Shown here piece by piece: positions 45,072 through 54,326 of a DNA stretch of 64,000 nt. The notes under the pieces were generated by a model. It had not been told where the DNA came from and ran no database searches. It saw only the letters and a list, made by a program, of their open reading frames with translations. Every line of letters starts with the position of its first letter. Position 1 is the stretch's first letter. Location of the stretch: the NCBI RefSeq assembly GCF_019469185.1, contig NZ_CP048264.1:1178001-1242000 (forward strand), in the 5' to 3' direction. The position numbers and the translations under genes were made by a program. The DNA comes from Gilliamella sp. ESL0441. Its GTDB lineage: Bacteria; Pseudomonadota; Gammaproteobacteria; Enterobacterales; Orbaceae.

Positions 45072-47854
45072 GTTATAAATATTACGCTGGAGTCAGTATG
45101 GTTTTGTGTCAAGGCACTATCGATAAATTGACTAATATTAGCGTAGCAGACAGGACAGCATGGCGAGGTGCTGTGCAAGATGGACAAATAGCCATAAATA
45201 AACAAGGATTATTCGGTGGTGACAAAAGGGAAGGTGGTGTATCAGGTACAGTTGATGTGTATTCAGGTCATCATCAACATAATCGAAATAGTTATTTGGC
45301 AAGTAAATTATCAGCTATTGTACCGGCTTATCGTCATGTCGCGGGTCTTGTATTCCGACAATTTTATTGGGGAAATAACCCTTATATGAAAGATATTTCG
45401 GCAGTTGTTCAGCGGATTCATTATCAAGACTCCAAAAAAACACGACAATGGTATGACAGTAAAGCAGAGATAAAAACTGAAAATGGAAGTGCAAATACAG
45501 CTATCCATTTTATATTGGATACTTCAATGAGTATGAGTGGAGGGCGAATCCAAGCACTTAAATCAGCGATGAAACGTGCTATACAAAATCTTTCAACTTC
45601 AATCGATTTGATGACATTAAGATTAGATATTCTGATAACCACTTATCAAGGCGGAAATCCACAAACAAAACTAGTTAGAAAAGTTTCTCAAAACGATATT
45701 GTAGGTCTTTTATCTTTTATTGATAATTTAAAAATTGTTGGCGGAGAAAATCTTGAAAATGTGTTATCTCATTCTATAAATTTCTTTAAAGACACATTCA
45801 ATCAAACAATGAATCGATGTTGTATTTTTGTTAGTGATGGTGAATTAGAAAATGCTGACCATATCAAAAATGAAGAAATTCATAATATGATTGATAAAAA
45901 AGGGCAATTTAATGAACAAGATGAACATGATGTCAAAATATTTTGTATCAATGTTGATAATACCAATAAATCATTAAGTTCAAAAATTGATAATACGCCA
46001 GAAGATGGGATACCAGTAATAAAGGGAACCGATTCGAACATTATTTATGATACCATCATGAATGCAATCAATAATCTCAATGCAGATATGAATCCCGCCC
46101 ACATACTAAGAGAATTAGTACTTAATCAGCAAAATGGTTTTAATTCGAGCCTAATCAAGAACAGCATTAACGAAGATTCATTTAGACAAGCTGCTGATCT
46201 CTTTTATCGAGAAAAACTTGGTCTTTCTTATATATGGAATGATCAAAGTAAGTTTGAAGATTTGAAGAAAAATATTGAAAATACTGCAAACTGTGTTTTA
46301 TATCAAAATGCTAAAACAAATCAATTTGAAATAAAAGTAATTCGAAATGACTACCATATTGAAAAATTACCTCTTTTTGATAAAACGAATATAGTCAAAA
46401 TTTCCGATATTAAAAAAAATATCATCACTGAGATGATTAACTCGGTTACCGTCAATTTTATAGACAGAACAAATGACTATAAACAAGGTTCGGTGACTGT
46501 TCGGGATGATGCTTTAATTTTGATGGCTGGACGTGAAAATAATACGACTGTTACTTATGATATGGTTTACAATCGTTCATTAGCTTCTAGACTAGCACTT
46601 CGTGATTTAGCCGCATTATCTTCAGATTTAGCTTCTGTTTCATTAACCCTTAATTTAGACGGAAGAATGCTTAATCGTGGTGATGTTTTTGTATTGGATA
46701 TGCCACAGCTAGGGCTAAATAGAGCCGTAATGCGTGTAACTTCACTTGATTACGGTACTCAGAAAAGTAATCAAGTTACCGTTGAATGCATGAGAGATGT
46801 GTTTTCATTGCCATCATCGACAGTGGTAAGTAATCAACCCGTCATTATACCCACAACCGATATAAATTTAGCTAAACCAGCTAAACATTACGCTATTATG
46901 GAATGTCCCTATTATGAACTGGTTTATAATTACGGGCAAAGAGAAGTTGATTTTATGATTCAAGATGATAAGTCGATCGGTCAAATAGCTGCAACAATTG
47001 CATCGCCACCAGAGGGGACTTTTCATAGTGAGTTGGTTACATCTCTTTCGAATACTTTTGAGAATCCAGAAAATATCATAGATTGTGAAATGAGATTAAT
47101 AGAGCATGAACTTGATCAAGTTACATCAATTATTACACTCAACTTTAATCCACCAGAACAAGACTATAACTGGATCTTGATTGGAAACGAAATTTTATAT
47201 GTTCAATCTTTTTCTAACAATCAGCTGACCGTCAAAAGAGGGTGTCTTGACACATTACCAGAAAAACATGAAAAAGGGAGTAAAGTCTATTTTTGTGGGG
47301 GACAATTATCATTAAAAAGTGATGAATATTATCAAGGTGATAAAGTTGATTGCCGAATTATTACAAATACTTCTACTGATTCATTAGATCCTTCATTAGC
47401 GACAGGTGCAATGATTAATATTCAAGGTCGAGCTGCAAAACCTTATCCTCCTGCAAATATTACGATAAATAATTTTTATTTTCCCGATAAACTTAGTACC
47501 GACCAACTCTACATCAAATGGTCATCGAGAAATCGACTTCAACAAACATCAGGAGAACTTATTGGATGGTATGAAAGCGATATTACACCAGAAAGTGGTG
47601 TTAAATATCATCTGACCATCAAACTCAATAAAAGAATAATTGTAGATCAAATTATTGATGTTACTGCATTTGAATTGGATGTTTCTGAATATCTTCAGGG
47701 AACGCTAGATATTCAAATATCAAGTATTGTCGATAATATTTATTGTTTTACACCATTTTCTCATTCGATTGAACTTCATAATGACTTAATTTTTAAAATT
47801 CATGAAGAACAATCAGCAATTGATAAAAATAATCTACTAGTCAAAATTAAATAG
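45041..47854 (+). CDS. Tail tip (J-like) protein with an inserted VWA domain
   Basis: 937-residue tip protein. The N-terminal region (KKKQTVGYKYYAGVSMVLCQ, GLFGGDKREGGVSG, PYMKDISAVVQRIHY and QWYDSKAEI) and the region after residue 348 (DMNPAHILRELVLNQQNGF, NCVLYQNAKTNQFEIKVIRND) match the conserved frame of GTA/J-like tip proteins. Between them, residues 154-347 (nt 45500-46082) form a VWA domain: FILDTSMSMSGG (D160, S162, S164), GGENLEN where the usual MIDAS Thr is Glu, and IFVSDGELEN. C-terminal beta domains follow. The gene should determine host attachment. The VWA insertion is unusual. Confidence 0.8.
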   Translation: MGGSKKKQTVGYKYYAGVSMVLCQGTIDKLTNISVADRTAWRGAVQDGQIAINKQGLFGGDKREGGVSGTVDVYSGHHQHNRNSYLASKLSAIVPAYRHVAGLVFRQFYWGNNPYMKDISAVVQRIHYQDSKKTRQWYDSKAEIKTENGSANTAIHFILDTSMSMSGGRIQALKSAMKRAIQNLSTSIDLMTLRLDILITTYQGGNPQTKLVRKVSQNDIVGLLSFIDNLKIVGGENLENVLSHSINFFKDTFNQTMNRCCIFVSDGELENADHIKNEEIHNMIDKKGQFNEQDEHDVKIFCINVDNTNKSLSSKIDNTPEDGIPVIKGTDSNIIYDTIMNAINNLNADMNPAHILRELVLNQQNGFNSSLIKNSINEDSFRQAADLFYREKLGLSYIWNDQSKFEDLKKNIENTANCVLYQNAKTNQFEIKVIRNDYHIEKLPLFDKTNIVKISDIKKNIITEMINSVTVNFIDRTNDYKQGSVTVRDDALILMAGRENNTTVTYDMVYNRSLASRLALRDLAALSSDLASVSLTLNLDGRMLNRGDVFVLDMPQLGLNRAVMRVTSLDYGTQKSNQVTVECMRDVFSLPSSTVVSNQPVIIPTTDINLAKPAKHYAIMECPYYELVYNYGQREVDFMIQDDKSIGQIAATIASPPEGTFHSELVTSLSNTFENPENIIDCEMRLIEHELDQVTSIITLNFNPPEQDYNWILIGNEILYVQSFSNNQLTVKRGCLDTLPEKHEKGSKVYFCGGQLSLKSDEYYQGDKVDCRIITNTSTDSLDPSLATGAMINIQGRAAKPYPPANITINNFYFPDKLSTDQLYIKWSSRNRLQQTSGELIGWYESDITPESGVKYHLTIKLNKRIIVDQIIDVTAFELDVSEYLQGTLDIQISSIVDNIYCFTPFSHSIELHNDLIFKIHEEQSAIDKNNLLVKIK

Positions 47855-47862
47855 GAAAAATT

Positions 47863-48693
47863 ATGGCAAAAATAGCAATTATATCTAATAGCACCTCTCG
47901 ACAAGACATCAAGAATGTATTTGAAGGGTTAGGTCACCAAGTTGATTATCTGATAGATGACAATATAACTTATAATCAATTGATGACCTACGATTTAATC
48001 GTATCAACAAACCAATATTCGCGTAAAGAGGTAATTAAACAGTGTGTGGATAATGGTATTCCTGCAATTGTAGCGGAAGGAAATTCATCGTCAGTTTCTT
48101 TAGGTAAAGATTTAGGTATGTTTGATCAAAATGAACATCAAGTTCGTGATTGGAATTACTTAAGACCATTAAAAATATCTTTAATAACACAAAAGATCCC
48201 TAAATTGGGTTGTGCCCCTTATTTGAAACCAACATGGTGTACGTCTTTTCCTCTTTCTTCAATGGCACCTGGGGGTGAAGCACTGTGCGCCTTGTATCAT
48301 GACCGTGATGATTTTATCATTTGTGCACAATTTAAAAAAGGAACGGTCGATAAATATGGGGGAACTTTTGGCGCAAATTGTATTTTTATGTCATTCTTAG
48401 ATCGTGAATATTTAACAAGAAATGCGATAAAAATGCTCGATAATGCTATCAATTTTTGTTTTCAGAATTATACAACCCTATCGGGGAAAGTGGTGGATGA
48501 AACAGATCAACCAATCTCAAGAGAGGTAAAAATATATGATCAGAAAACAGGAGAATTAGTTTCGGAAATAACAAGTAATGAAGACGGTTTATTTTCTGCT
48601 GAAGTATTTTCTGGACAAAGCTACTATGTCATTGCATTTGATAAAGATAATGGAAAGAAAAATGCAGTAATTATAGATAATATCAAAGTTTGA
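47863..48693 (+). CDS. Tail-end protein of unknown function, paralogue of the 48948 gene
   Basis: 276 residues in two parts. The N-terminal 200 start MAKIAIISNSTSRQDIKNVF and look alpha/beta (Rossmann-like), with NGIPAIVAEGNSSSVSLGKDLGMF. The C-terminal 75 (LSGKVVDETDQPISREVKIYDQKTGELVS ... YYVIAFDKDNGKKNAVIIDNIKV, described as residues 205-276) resemble a carboxypeptidase-regulatory-like beta-sandwich. The position straight after the tip gene suggests a fibre or receptor-binding protein. No family is recognised for the N-terminal part. Confidence 0.6.
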   Translation: MAKIAIISNSTSRQDIKNVFEGLGHQVDYLIDDNITYNQLMTYDLIVSTNQYSRKEVIKQCVDNGIPAIVAEGNSSSVSLGKDLGMFDQNEHQVRDWNYLRPLKISLITQKIPKLGCAPYLKPTWCTSFPLSSMAPGGEALCALYHDRDDFIICAQFKKGTVDKYGGTFGANCIFMSFLDREYLTRNAIKMLDNAINFCFQNYTTLSGKVVDETDQPISREVKIYDQKTGELVSEITSNEDGLFSAEVFSGQSYYVIAFDKDNGKKNAVIIDNIKV

Positions 48694-48947
48694 TTAATCA
48701 TAATAATAACAAATCAATATAAGTCCCATAAAATTAACCTATTAAATAATTTTAAATAATACTTAAAACCGAAATTCTAATCTAACCAACTATAACTTCT
48801 CAATTTAACCATTCATTTTATCACGATATTAAAACGACGTTTAGAACTAAAAATCACTTGTACATGCTAATAATAGATTTTCAATGAATGGTTAATTGTT
48901 TTTATCAATCTTTTAAATTTTATAATTACGTTTTTCAGGAGGTCAAA

Positions 48948-49793
48948 ATGGCCAAAATTGTTATATGCAGTGAAGAACTTATAAGAGTACAATCAATGAT
49001 AGATGCACTAAATCCATATCATGACATTACTTTTTGTATAGCAAGCTCGACAGATTACAATGAACAGTATTTATCGACATTCGATCTAATTATGGATTAT
49101 CGAAATGGAACAGAATATACCACATCATTTTGCATTAAAAACTGCTCTAAAAAGGGTATTCCAGTTATAGCGGGTGGAACCAGAAATAGTACGGGCAGTA
49201 TTATGTCACTGGGAATGACCAAAAAACCTATGTATTATTCAAGTGGAAATTTAAATAGGATAATCAATGTTAGCGACGTATTAACCTGTGATAAAAAAAT
49301 CGAAACAGGCGCAATTATCAATAGCGGTGACACGTTTATGATAAGAGAAGATTTAAAAATAGAGTATGGAATCGAAATTTTATCAGTGAATCAGATGGTC
49401 AATGGGGTTTATGATATTAATACCGCCATATTCCGCCAAGGCAGTTTAAATGTCAATGGTGAAGTTTTTGGTAGCGATTGTGCTTTTATCGGTTTTCCTT
49501 TTAGCCGCCCCTTAACGGAAGAAGCAATACAGATTGTCAATGATATTATTAGTTGGCTTGTTAATCGTAAAGATGTTGTCGCACAGGTAAAAGATGAAGA
49601 GGGTAACCTTTTATCGCATTACGAAATTCAGCTTTGTTTAAGAAAAACGGGAGAAGTCATGATGACTTATACCACAGATGAAAATGGTCAAGTGAGTTTA
49701 AGAATAAGACCTAATCATGAATATTATGCCGTGGCCTTTGATCAAGCAACCGGTAATAAAAATGCCGCTATTATAGATAATATTAAGGTTTGA
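48948..49793 (+). CDS. Tail-end protein of unknown function, paralogue of the 47863 gene
   Basis: 281 residues with the same two-part plan: N-terminal MAKIVICSEELIRVQSMIDA, GIPVIAGGTRNSTGSIMSLGM, and a C-terminal domain ending YYAVAFDQATGNKNAAIIDN then IKV. I place the start at the ATG at 48948, which has AGGAGG 7 bases upstream, rather than at 48888. A 254-bp gap without a gene separates it from the first paralogue. Overall similarity is low in the N-terminal half and high in the last 25 residues, consistent with diversification of a shared fibre scaffold. Confidence 0.6.
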   Translation: MAKIVICSEELIRVQSMIDALNPYHDITFCIASSTDYNEQYLSTFDLIMDYRNGTEYTTSFCIKNCSKKGIPVIAGGTRNSTGSIMSLGMTKKPMYYSSGNLNRIINVSDVLTCDKKIETGAIINSGDTFMIREDLKIEYGIEILSVNQMVNGVYDINTAIFRQGSLNVNGEVFGSDCAFIGFPFSRPLTEEAIQIVNDIISWLVNRKDVVAQVKDEEGNLLSHYEIQLCLRKTGEVMMTYTTDENGQVSLRIRPNHEYYAVAFDQATGNKNAAIIDNIKV

Positions 49794-49849
49794 GCCAAAG
49801 AATATAGAGTATTTTTTATAAATCAAATTAATCAATTAAATAATAAATT

Positions 49850-49874
49850 AGCCTCAACACGAGGCTGTTTTTAT
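49850..49874 (+). terminator. Intrinsic terminator closing the tail module
   Basis: AGCCTC / GAGGCT stem with a 5-base loop followed by GTTTTTATC, about 57 bp after the last tail gene. Confidence 0.82.
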
Positions 49875-49875
49875 C

Positions 49876-50557
49876 ATTAAGCATACATAGAAATTGTTAC
49901 TTAGCTAAATTAAGTTTTATCACTGTTCATCTTTTAATCGTTAACGTATTAAGTTCATTCGAATCAAATGCGGTTATCTCTCATGAAGTTCTATAAAAAA
50001 TAAAAATACAATGCAATATATTTATTTGTTTTATATTTAAAACATTGTATTAACAAATACGTGCGTAAATTTAACTTAAAAGTAAAAATATATCTAATTT
50101 AGATAACAAAAACATTGACTATTGAAAAAATAATATTATTTTATGTTTAGCTATTTATATTTTATTAAATATTTGTATGCTAATGTTTATTGGTTTTTGA
50201 ATGAGTAAAAAGAAGTTATATAGATTCAAACAGGGATTGGAATTAGATATAGGGATAATAGATTTGATGGTAATTTGCTTTACCATTGAAATAAAAAATT
50301 TGTAGTTTAGTAATGATTTTTGAATAAATGATAATATTTTATATTTTAAATCAATAGGTAAAATTATTTACATATACGGTTAATTTAATTGAAATTAATG
50401 TTGATTTGCCAAACTGATTAAAATAGAAAATATTTGAATTAATTTCATAATAGGTAAACGCAGATAATATAGTCTTCGCAAATAGAAATTTTCCTTCTAA
50501 AAGCTTATATAAAATTAGCATGTTATAAAGTTTTGGTGAAATAAAGGAAGATTTTTA
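49876..50557. other. 680-bp AT-rich intergenic region, no gene seen
   Basis: Very AT-rich with many stop codons in all frames. I see no convincing gene, tRNA or terminator. It probably contains the promoter of the metallopeptidase gene, since AAAGGAAG is its ribosome-binding site at 50544-50551. Composition suggests acquired or decaying DNA. Confidence 0.5.
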
Positions 50558-52153
50558 ATGCTAAAAAAACCAAGAAAAAAATTAATTTGTGATTTCCCCA
50601 AAGCCAGTTCAGCCGTGGAAACCCCGTCTTCAAGTTGTTTAAAAAAATTTATCATTAATTTCAGAAGACCTGACAACATTAAGCAAAAAAATAATGTTCC
50701 CTATGATGGTGAATATGGGTTTGATTGGTTACGAGATGAATATATCTATCCGATTGAAATGGTTTATAACCGATTTGGTGTGAATTTGGGGAAATACTTA
50801 CCCGTATGTCTTGAACCTTTACGAATTCGTCAAGAATATTTGAAAGATGTAAAAAATCCCATAAAACCTTATAAAAAGGATTACTATCCTGCTTGGCTAT
50901 CCATTTTTGCTTGCGGAGTAAAATCCAATGCTGCTTCTAATATGCATAGTAAAGGTGTTGATTTAAACTTGCAATTAGATGAAATTGATGTGATTCATAA
51001 CGATGAAACTGAAATTATTTTAGAATCAAATAATCCTTTTTTAAAAATAAAACCGAAAACAATTCCCATATCAGAATTTTTAAAAACAAAGCGTAGAACG
51101 AGATATCTAAATGAGTTTGGTAGTGCAAAGATCAATTATTATGAACTTGAAAATGCCGTAAATGTCCTTTGTCATGGCGGTTTACTAAAAGAACATGAAG
51201 AGATAAAAGTATTTGCTAAATTAGGTCAATGCAAGGTAGAAGTTGGTAAACTTATGGTTTATAAAAATAGCCATGTACCTAAAATGAAAATTGGTATAAT
51301 CGATGTAATAACAGAACGTGATGACGAAGGCAATAAGATCCGACCGATAGATCAAATCATATCACTAAGCAATTTATTGAAACGTCATGCATTTAATCAA
51401 GCACTAATACAGCCTGAAATAATTGTTCAGGAACTTGATTTATTGGCGTTAAAAAATCAACAAGATGACTACGTTGACGGTTTTTTTAAGCAAATTGAAG
51501 ATCGAAAATTTATGAATGGTGATTATGATAAGTTGTTAGGATTTTCAGTTGTAAGGGGACTTTTAATCCAATTGAACCATATTTACGATGATGAGATTTC
51601 AAAAATTAATAATTCAGAACAAAAAAACAATACGCCAAATTTTTATGAACATGAAGATATTATTCCAACTTTTTTAACCACATTAAAACCTTACTTTGGT
51701 ATAGTTAATGGGGTAACAAGCTTTGACAAAAATAAAAGTCTTATTCTTGAAAATAAAGTTTTCCCAAGTAAGCCATCAAATCGTGCGGATATTATTTTTT
51801 TTAAAAATGCATTAAACAAAAATCACACAATTATTCATGAAGTAGGTCATGCATTATATTTAGAACATATATTTGATACTGAAGAAGCAAAACCTGGAGT
51901 GTTACGTACATTTAGTTGGTTCAATGTTGATTTTCCGATAACTAATGCTCTCATTCAACCTAAACATTATACTTTTTATCAAGGTTATACTGATAATGCA
52001 ATGGATTATACGTACAAATTTAAAAATATGAAGGATGAAAATAATAAACTTAATTTTGAAGAAGTATCAAGTAAATTTGAAAAGCAAATGAATTCATTTT
52101 ATAAATGGCAATGGGATATTATGAGATCATATCCTTTTTTAATAAACGAATAA
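50558..52153 (+). CDS. Metzincin-like zinc metallopeptidase, possible secreted toxin or tail cargo
   Basis: 531 residues. Near residue 427 is HEVGHALYLEH, the HExxHxxxxxH zinc motif of metzincins, followed at residue 482 by the Met-turn NAMDY. The N-terminal 300 residues do not resemble a classical protease prodomain. They contain YDGEYGFDWLRDEYIYPI, a FDWLR motif I recall from the N-termini of polymorphic-toxin or type VI effector proteins, but this is memory and weak. There is no signal peptide. It lies about 760 bp downstream of the tail module on the same strand with no immunity-like partner visible. The next gene belongs to the lipid operon. Confidence 0.65.
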   Translation: MLKKPRKKLICDFPKASSAVETPSSSCLKKFIINFRRPDNIKQKNNVPYDGEYGFDWLRDEYIYPIEMVYNRFGVNLGKYLPVCLEPLRIRQEYLKDVKNPIKPYKKDYYPAWLSIFACGVKSNAASNMHSKGVDLNLQLDEIDVIHNDETEIILESNNPFLKIKPKTIPISEFLKTKRRTRYLNEFGSAKINYYELENAVNVLCHGGLLKEHEEIKVFAKLGQCKVEVGKLMVYKNSHVPKMKIGIIDVITERDDEGNKIRPIDQIISLSNLLKRHAFNQALIQPEIIVQELDLLALKNQQDDYVDGFFKQIEDRKFMNGDYDKLLGFSVVRGLLIQLNHIYDDEISKINNSEQKNNTPNFYEHEDIIPTFLTTLKPYFGIVNGVTSFDKNKSLILENKVFPSKPSNRADIIFFKNALNKNHTIIHEVGHALYLEHIFDTEEAKPGVLRTFSWFNVDFPITNALIQPKHYTFYQGYTDNAMDYTYKFKNMKDENNKLNFEEVSSKFEKQMNSFYKWQWDIMRSYPFLINE

Positions 52154-52236
52154 ATAAGCCTCTGTTAAATGAATTCAAATAAAAGTTTATACAAAACAAT
52201 TATATATTTTTGATATAGTTACGTTCAAGAAACTTA

Positions 52237-52265
52237 TTTACATTGTTCATTCTAGATACTATGAT
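52237..52265 (+). promoter_or_regulatory. Predicted sigma-70 promoter of the lipid operon
   Basis: TTTACA (52237-52242), a 17-bp spacer and TATGAT (52260-52265), 50 bp upstream of the ketoacyl synthase gene. Each hexamer has one mismatch to consensus. Confidence 0.5.
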
Positions 52266-52314
52266 GTCTTAGGTGACAAAATAAATGATTTAATTTAAAA
52301 AGTAATAATCAGTT

Positions 52315-53313
52315 ATGAAAAAGAATTTTGAATTTTTGCCTGTAAAAATAATTGCTTCAGCGATAGCTTTGCCTAATCTGAAAGTAACATCAGAACAAAT
52401 TGATAAAAAACTTAATAAGTCAATTGGTTATTGTTACAAAAGGTCTGGTATAGAGTATCGATATCATGCGGATTTGCAAATTCAACAATCAGACTTGGCG
52501 GCACAAGCTATTGCTAATGCTTTGAATTGTCACCAGATTTCTCCAGATTCGGTCGATTTACTCATTTCTGCAAGCGCTATACCTGTTCAAGCCCTTCCAT
52601 ATACTGCATCTCATATTTTACAAGCGAGCTGTTTACCACAAGGTATTGCCACTTTAGATATAAACGTTAGTTGTGTTAGTTTTCTCGCTGCATTAAATAT
52701 CGCAGCCAGTTTATTGAATTCTAATACTTATCGACGTATTGTCATTGTATCTGCTGATTTGGCATCACGAGGCTTAGATTGGCAAGATGAAGAGTCGTCA
52801 TTTATTTTTGGCGATGGGGCAGCTTGTGTCGTTGTGGAAAAAGGTGATGGGCAAAGTGGAATAATAAGTTATCTTCTAGAAACATATACAGACGGTATAA
52901 ATTATTGTGAAATAAGAGCAGGAGGAACACGCTGTAACTTTCATACTGGTTTAGAAAATGATGATTTATTATTTCATATGCAAGGTAAACCATTGTTTAA
53001 AATGGCATCTGCAATTGTAGAACCTTTCATTGAACGTTTACTTGCTTTGGCAGATATGTCAATAAATGACATTGCGACAGTAATACCTCATCAAGCAAGC
53101 CATCTTTCTTTAGAACATATGCGAAAACGATTAAATCTTTCAGAAGAAACAATAATCAATATATATCGTTTTAGAGGCAATCAAGTGGCAGCATCAATAC
53201 CAAGTGCTTTGCATGAAGCTATCATTACTGAACGATTTAAAGCTGACTTACCTGTCATGCTTATAGGTACTGCAGCGGGATTAACTTTAGGTGGAATGAT
53301 TTTATTACCATGA
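52315..53313 (+). CDS. 3-oxoacyl-ACP synthase III-like (FabH/OleA-type) enzyme
   Basis: 332-residue thiolase-fold enzyme that condenses acyl units. The catalytic triad is intact: Cys120 in DINVSCVSFLAALNIA, His259 in VIPHQASHLS and Asn289 in RGNQVAASIPSAL. SSFIFGDGAACVVVEKG and LMLIGTAAGLTLGGMILL-like end segments fit. It is shorter on the substrate side than FabH and lacks the usual fab gene neighbours; it heads a seven-gene cluster of lipid-modifying enzymes, so it probably starts a specialised lipid. It could be a FabH-like or OleA-like condensing enzyme; the sequence does not decide. It overlaps the next gene by 4 bases. Confidence 0.82.
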   Translation: MKKNFEFLPVKIIASAIALPNLKVTSEQIDKKLNKSIGYCYKRSGIEYRYHADLQIQQSDLAAQAIANALNCHQISPDSVDLLISASAIPVQALPYTASHILQASCLPQGIATLDINVSCVSFLAALNIAASLLNSNTYRRIVIVSADLASRGLDWQDEESSFIFGDGAACVVVEKGDGQSGIISYLLETYTDGINYCEIRAGGTRCNFHTGLENDDLLFHMQGKPLFKMASAIVEPFIERLLALADMSINDIATVIPHQASHLSLEHMRKRLNLSEETIINIYRFRGNQVAASIPSALHEAIITERFKADLPVMLIGTAAGLTLGGMILLP

Positions 53314-54326
53314 GATTTCTTGTTACCGGAGCTACGAGTGGTTTAGGCCGAAATGCTGTTGAATGGCTTTTAAAACAGGGTTTTGAAGTTCATGCTACTG
53401 GTCGGAATAAGTTTGTAGGAAAAGAACTTATGGACTTGGGAGCACGTTTTACTGAACTTGACTTAGTTGATGCCGACGAACATGATTTGCGTAATTTATT
53501 GAAAGATTGTGATATTATATGGCATTGTGCCGCTCTTTCATCACCTTGGGGTAAATATAAATGGTTTTATCAGGCAAATGTGGCTGTAACAGCTAAATTA
53601 GCCTATTGGGCTGGAAAACTGGCTATTAAACGATTTATACACGTATCAACGCCTTCTATCTATTTTGATTTCCAATCACATATCGATATTCCTGAAACTT
53701 ATTTGGCAAATAAATTTGTAAACCATTATGCTGCAACAAAATATTTGGCCGAACAAAATATTCAGCAAAATGTAATTAATTTTCCTAATACGACTTATCT
53801 TATTTTACGACCTCGAGGCATTTTTGGACCACATGACCGAGTCGTATTCCCTAGAGTTTTAGCTCAAATAAAAAGTCGTAATGGTGTTTTACCGTTACCC
53901 AATGGGGGACGAGCATGTATAGACCTAACTTTTGTTCTGAATGTTGTCTATGCTTTATTTCTTGCAACAACTAATAATTCTTTGTCATCCGGTGAAGTAT
54001 TTAATATCAGTAATCAGCAACCTTCTTATCTTTATGAAATGACTGAAAAGTTATTCAAAGATAATCTTAAAATGGACTATAACATCCGATCAATACCATA
54101 TTCTTTTTTGTATAGTATTGCGACTGTATTAGAATTGAGTTCTAAATTCACTGGTCAGGAACCGTTGTTAACTCGATACAGTGTCGGTACCATTTATTTT
54201 GATATGACGCTGAACCAACAAAAAGCAATAAATCGACTTGGCTATAGACCAATGTATACTCTAAATCAAGGCTTTGAAATAACCGCTAATTGGTTACGCA
54301 ACAATTTGGATGACTTGAATGGCTAA
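53310..54326 (+). CDS. NAD(P)-dependent epimerase/dehydratase (3-beta-HSD/OleD-like)
   Basis: 338-residue extended short-chain dehydrogenase. The nucleotide-binding TGATSGLGRNAVEWLL is at residues 6-21. The catalytic YxxxK is YAATK, and RPRGIFGPHDRVVFPRVL matches the substrate-binding region of 3-beta-hydroxysteroid dehydrogenase/OleD-type enzymes. ATGA overlaps at both ends (4 bases upstream, 8 downstream) couple it to its neighbours. The likely role is reduction of a 3-oxo lipid formed by the synthase. The substrate is unknown. Confidence 0.8.
   Translation: MRFLVTGATSGLGRNAVEWLLKQGFEVHATGRNKFVGKELMDLGARFTELDLVDADEHDLRNLLKDCDIIWHCAALSSPWGKYKWFYQANVAVTAKLAYWAGKLAIKRFIHVSTPSIYFDFQSHIDIPETYLANKFVNHYAATKYLAEQNIQQNVINFPNTTYLILRPRGIFGPHDRVVFPRVLAQIKSRNGVLPLPNGGRACIDLTFVLNVVYALFLATTNNSLSSGEVFNISNQQPSYLYEMTEKLFKDNLKMDYNIRSIPYSFLYSIATVLELSSKFTGQEPLLTRYSVGTIYFDMTLNQQKAINRLGYRPMYTLNQGFEITANWLRNNLDDLNG

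Noticed and set aside
37347..49874. Complete prophage integrated at tRNA-Ile2
   Set aside because: No integrase, repressor, capsid, terminase or lysis gene and no duplicate of the tRNA 3' end were found in the window.
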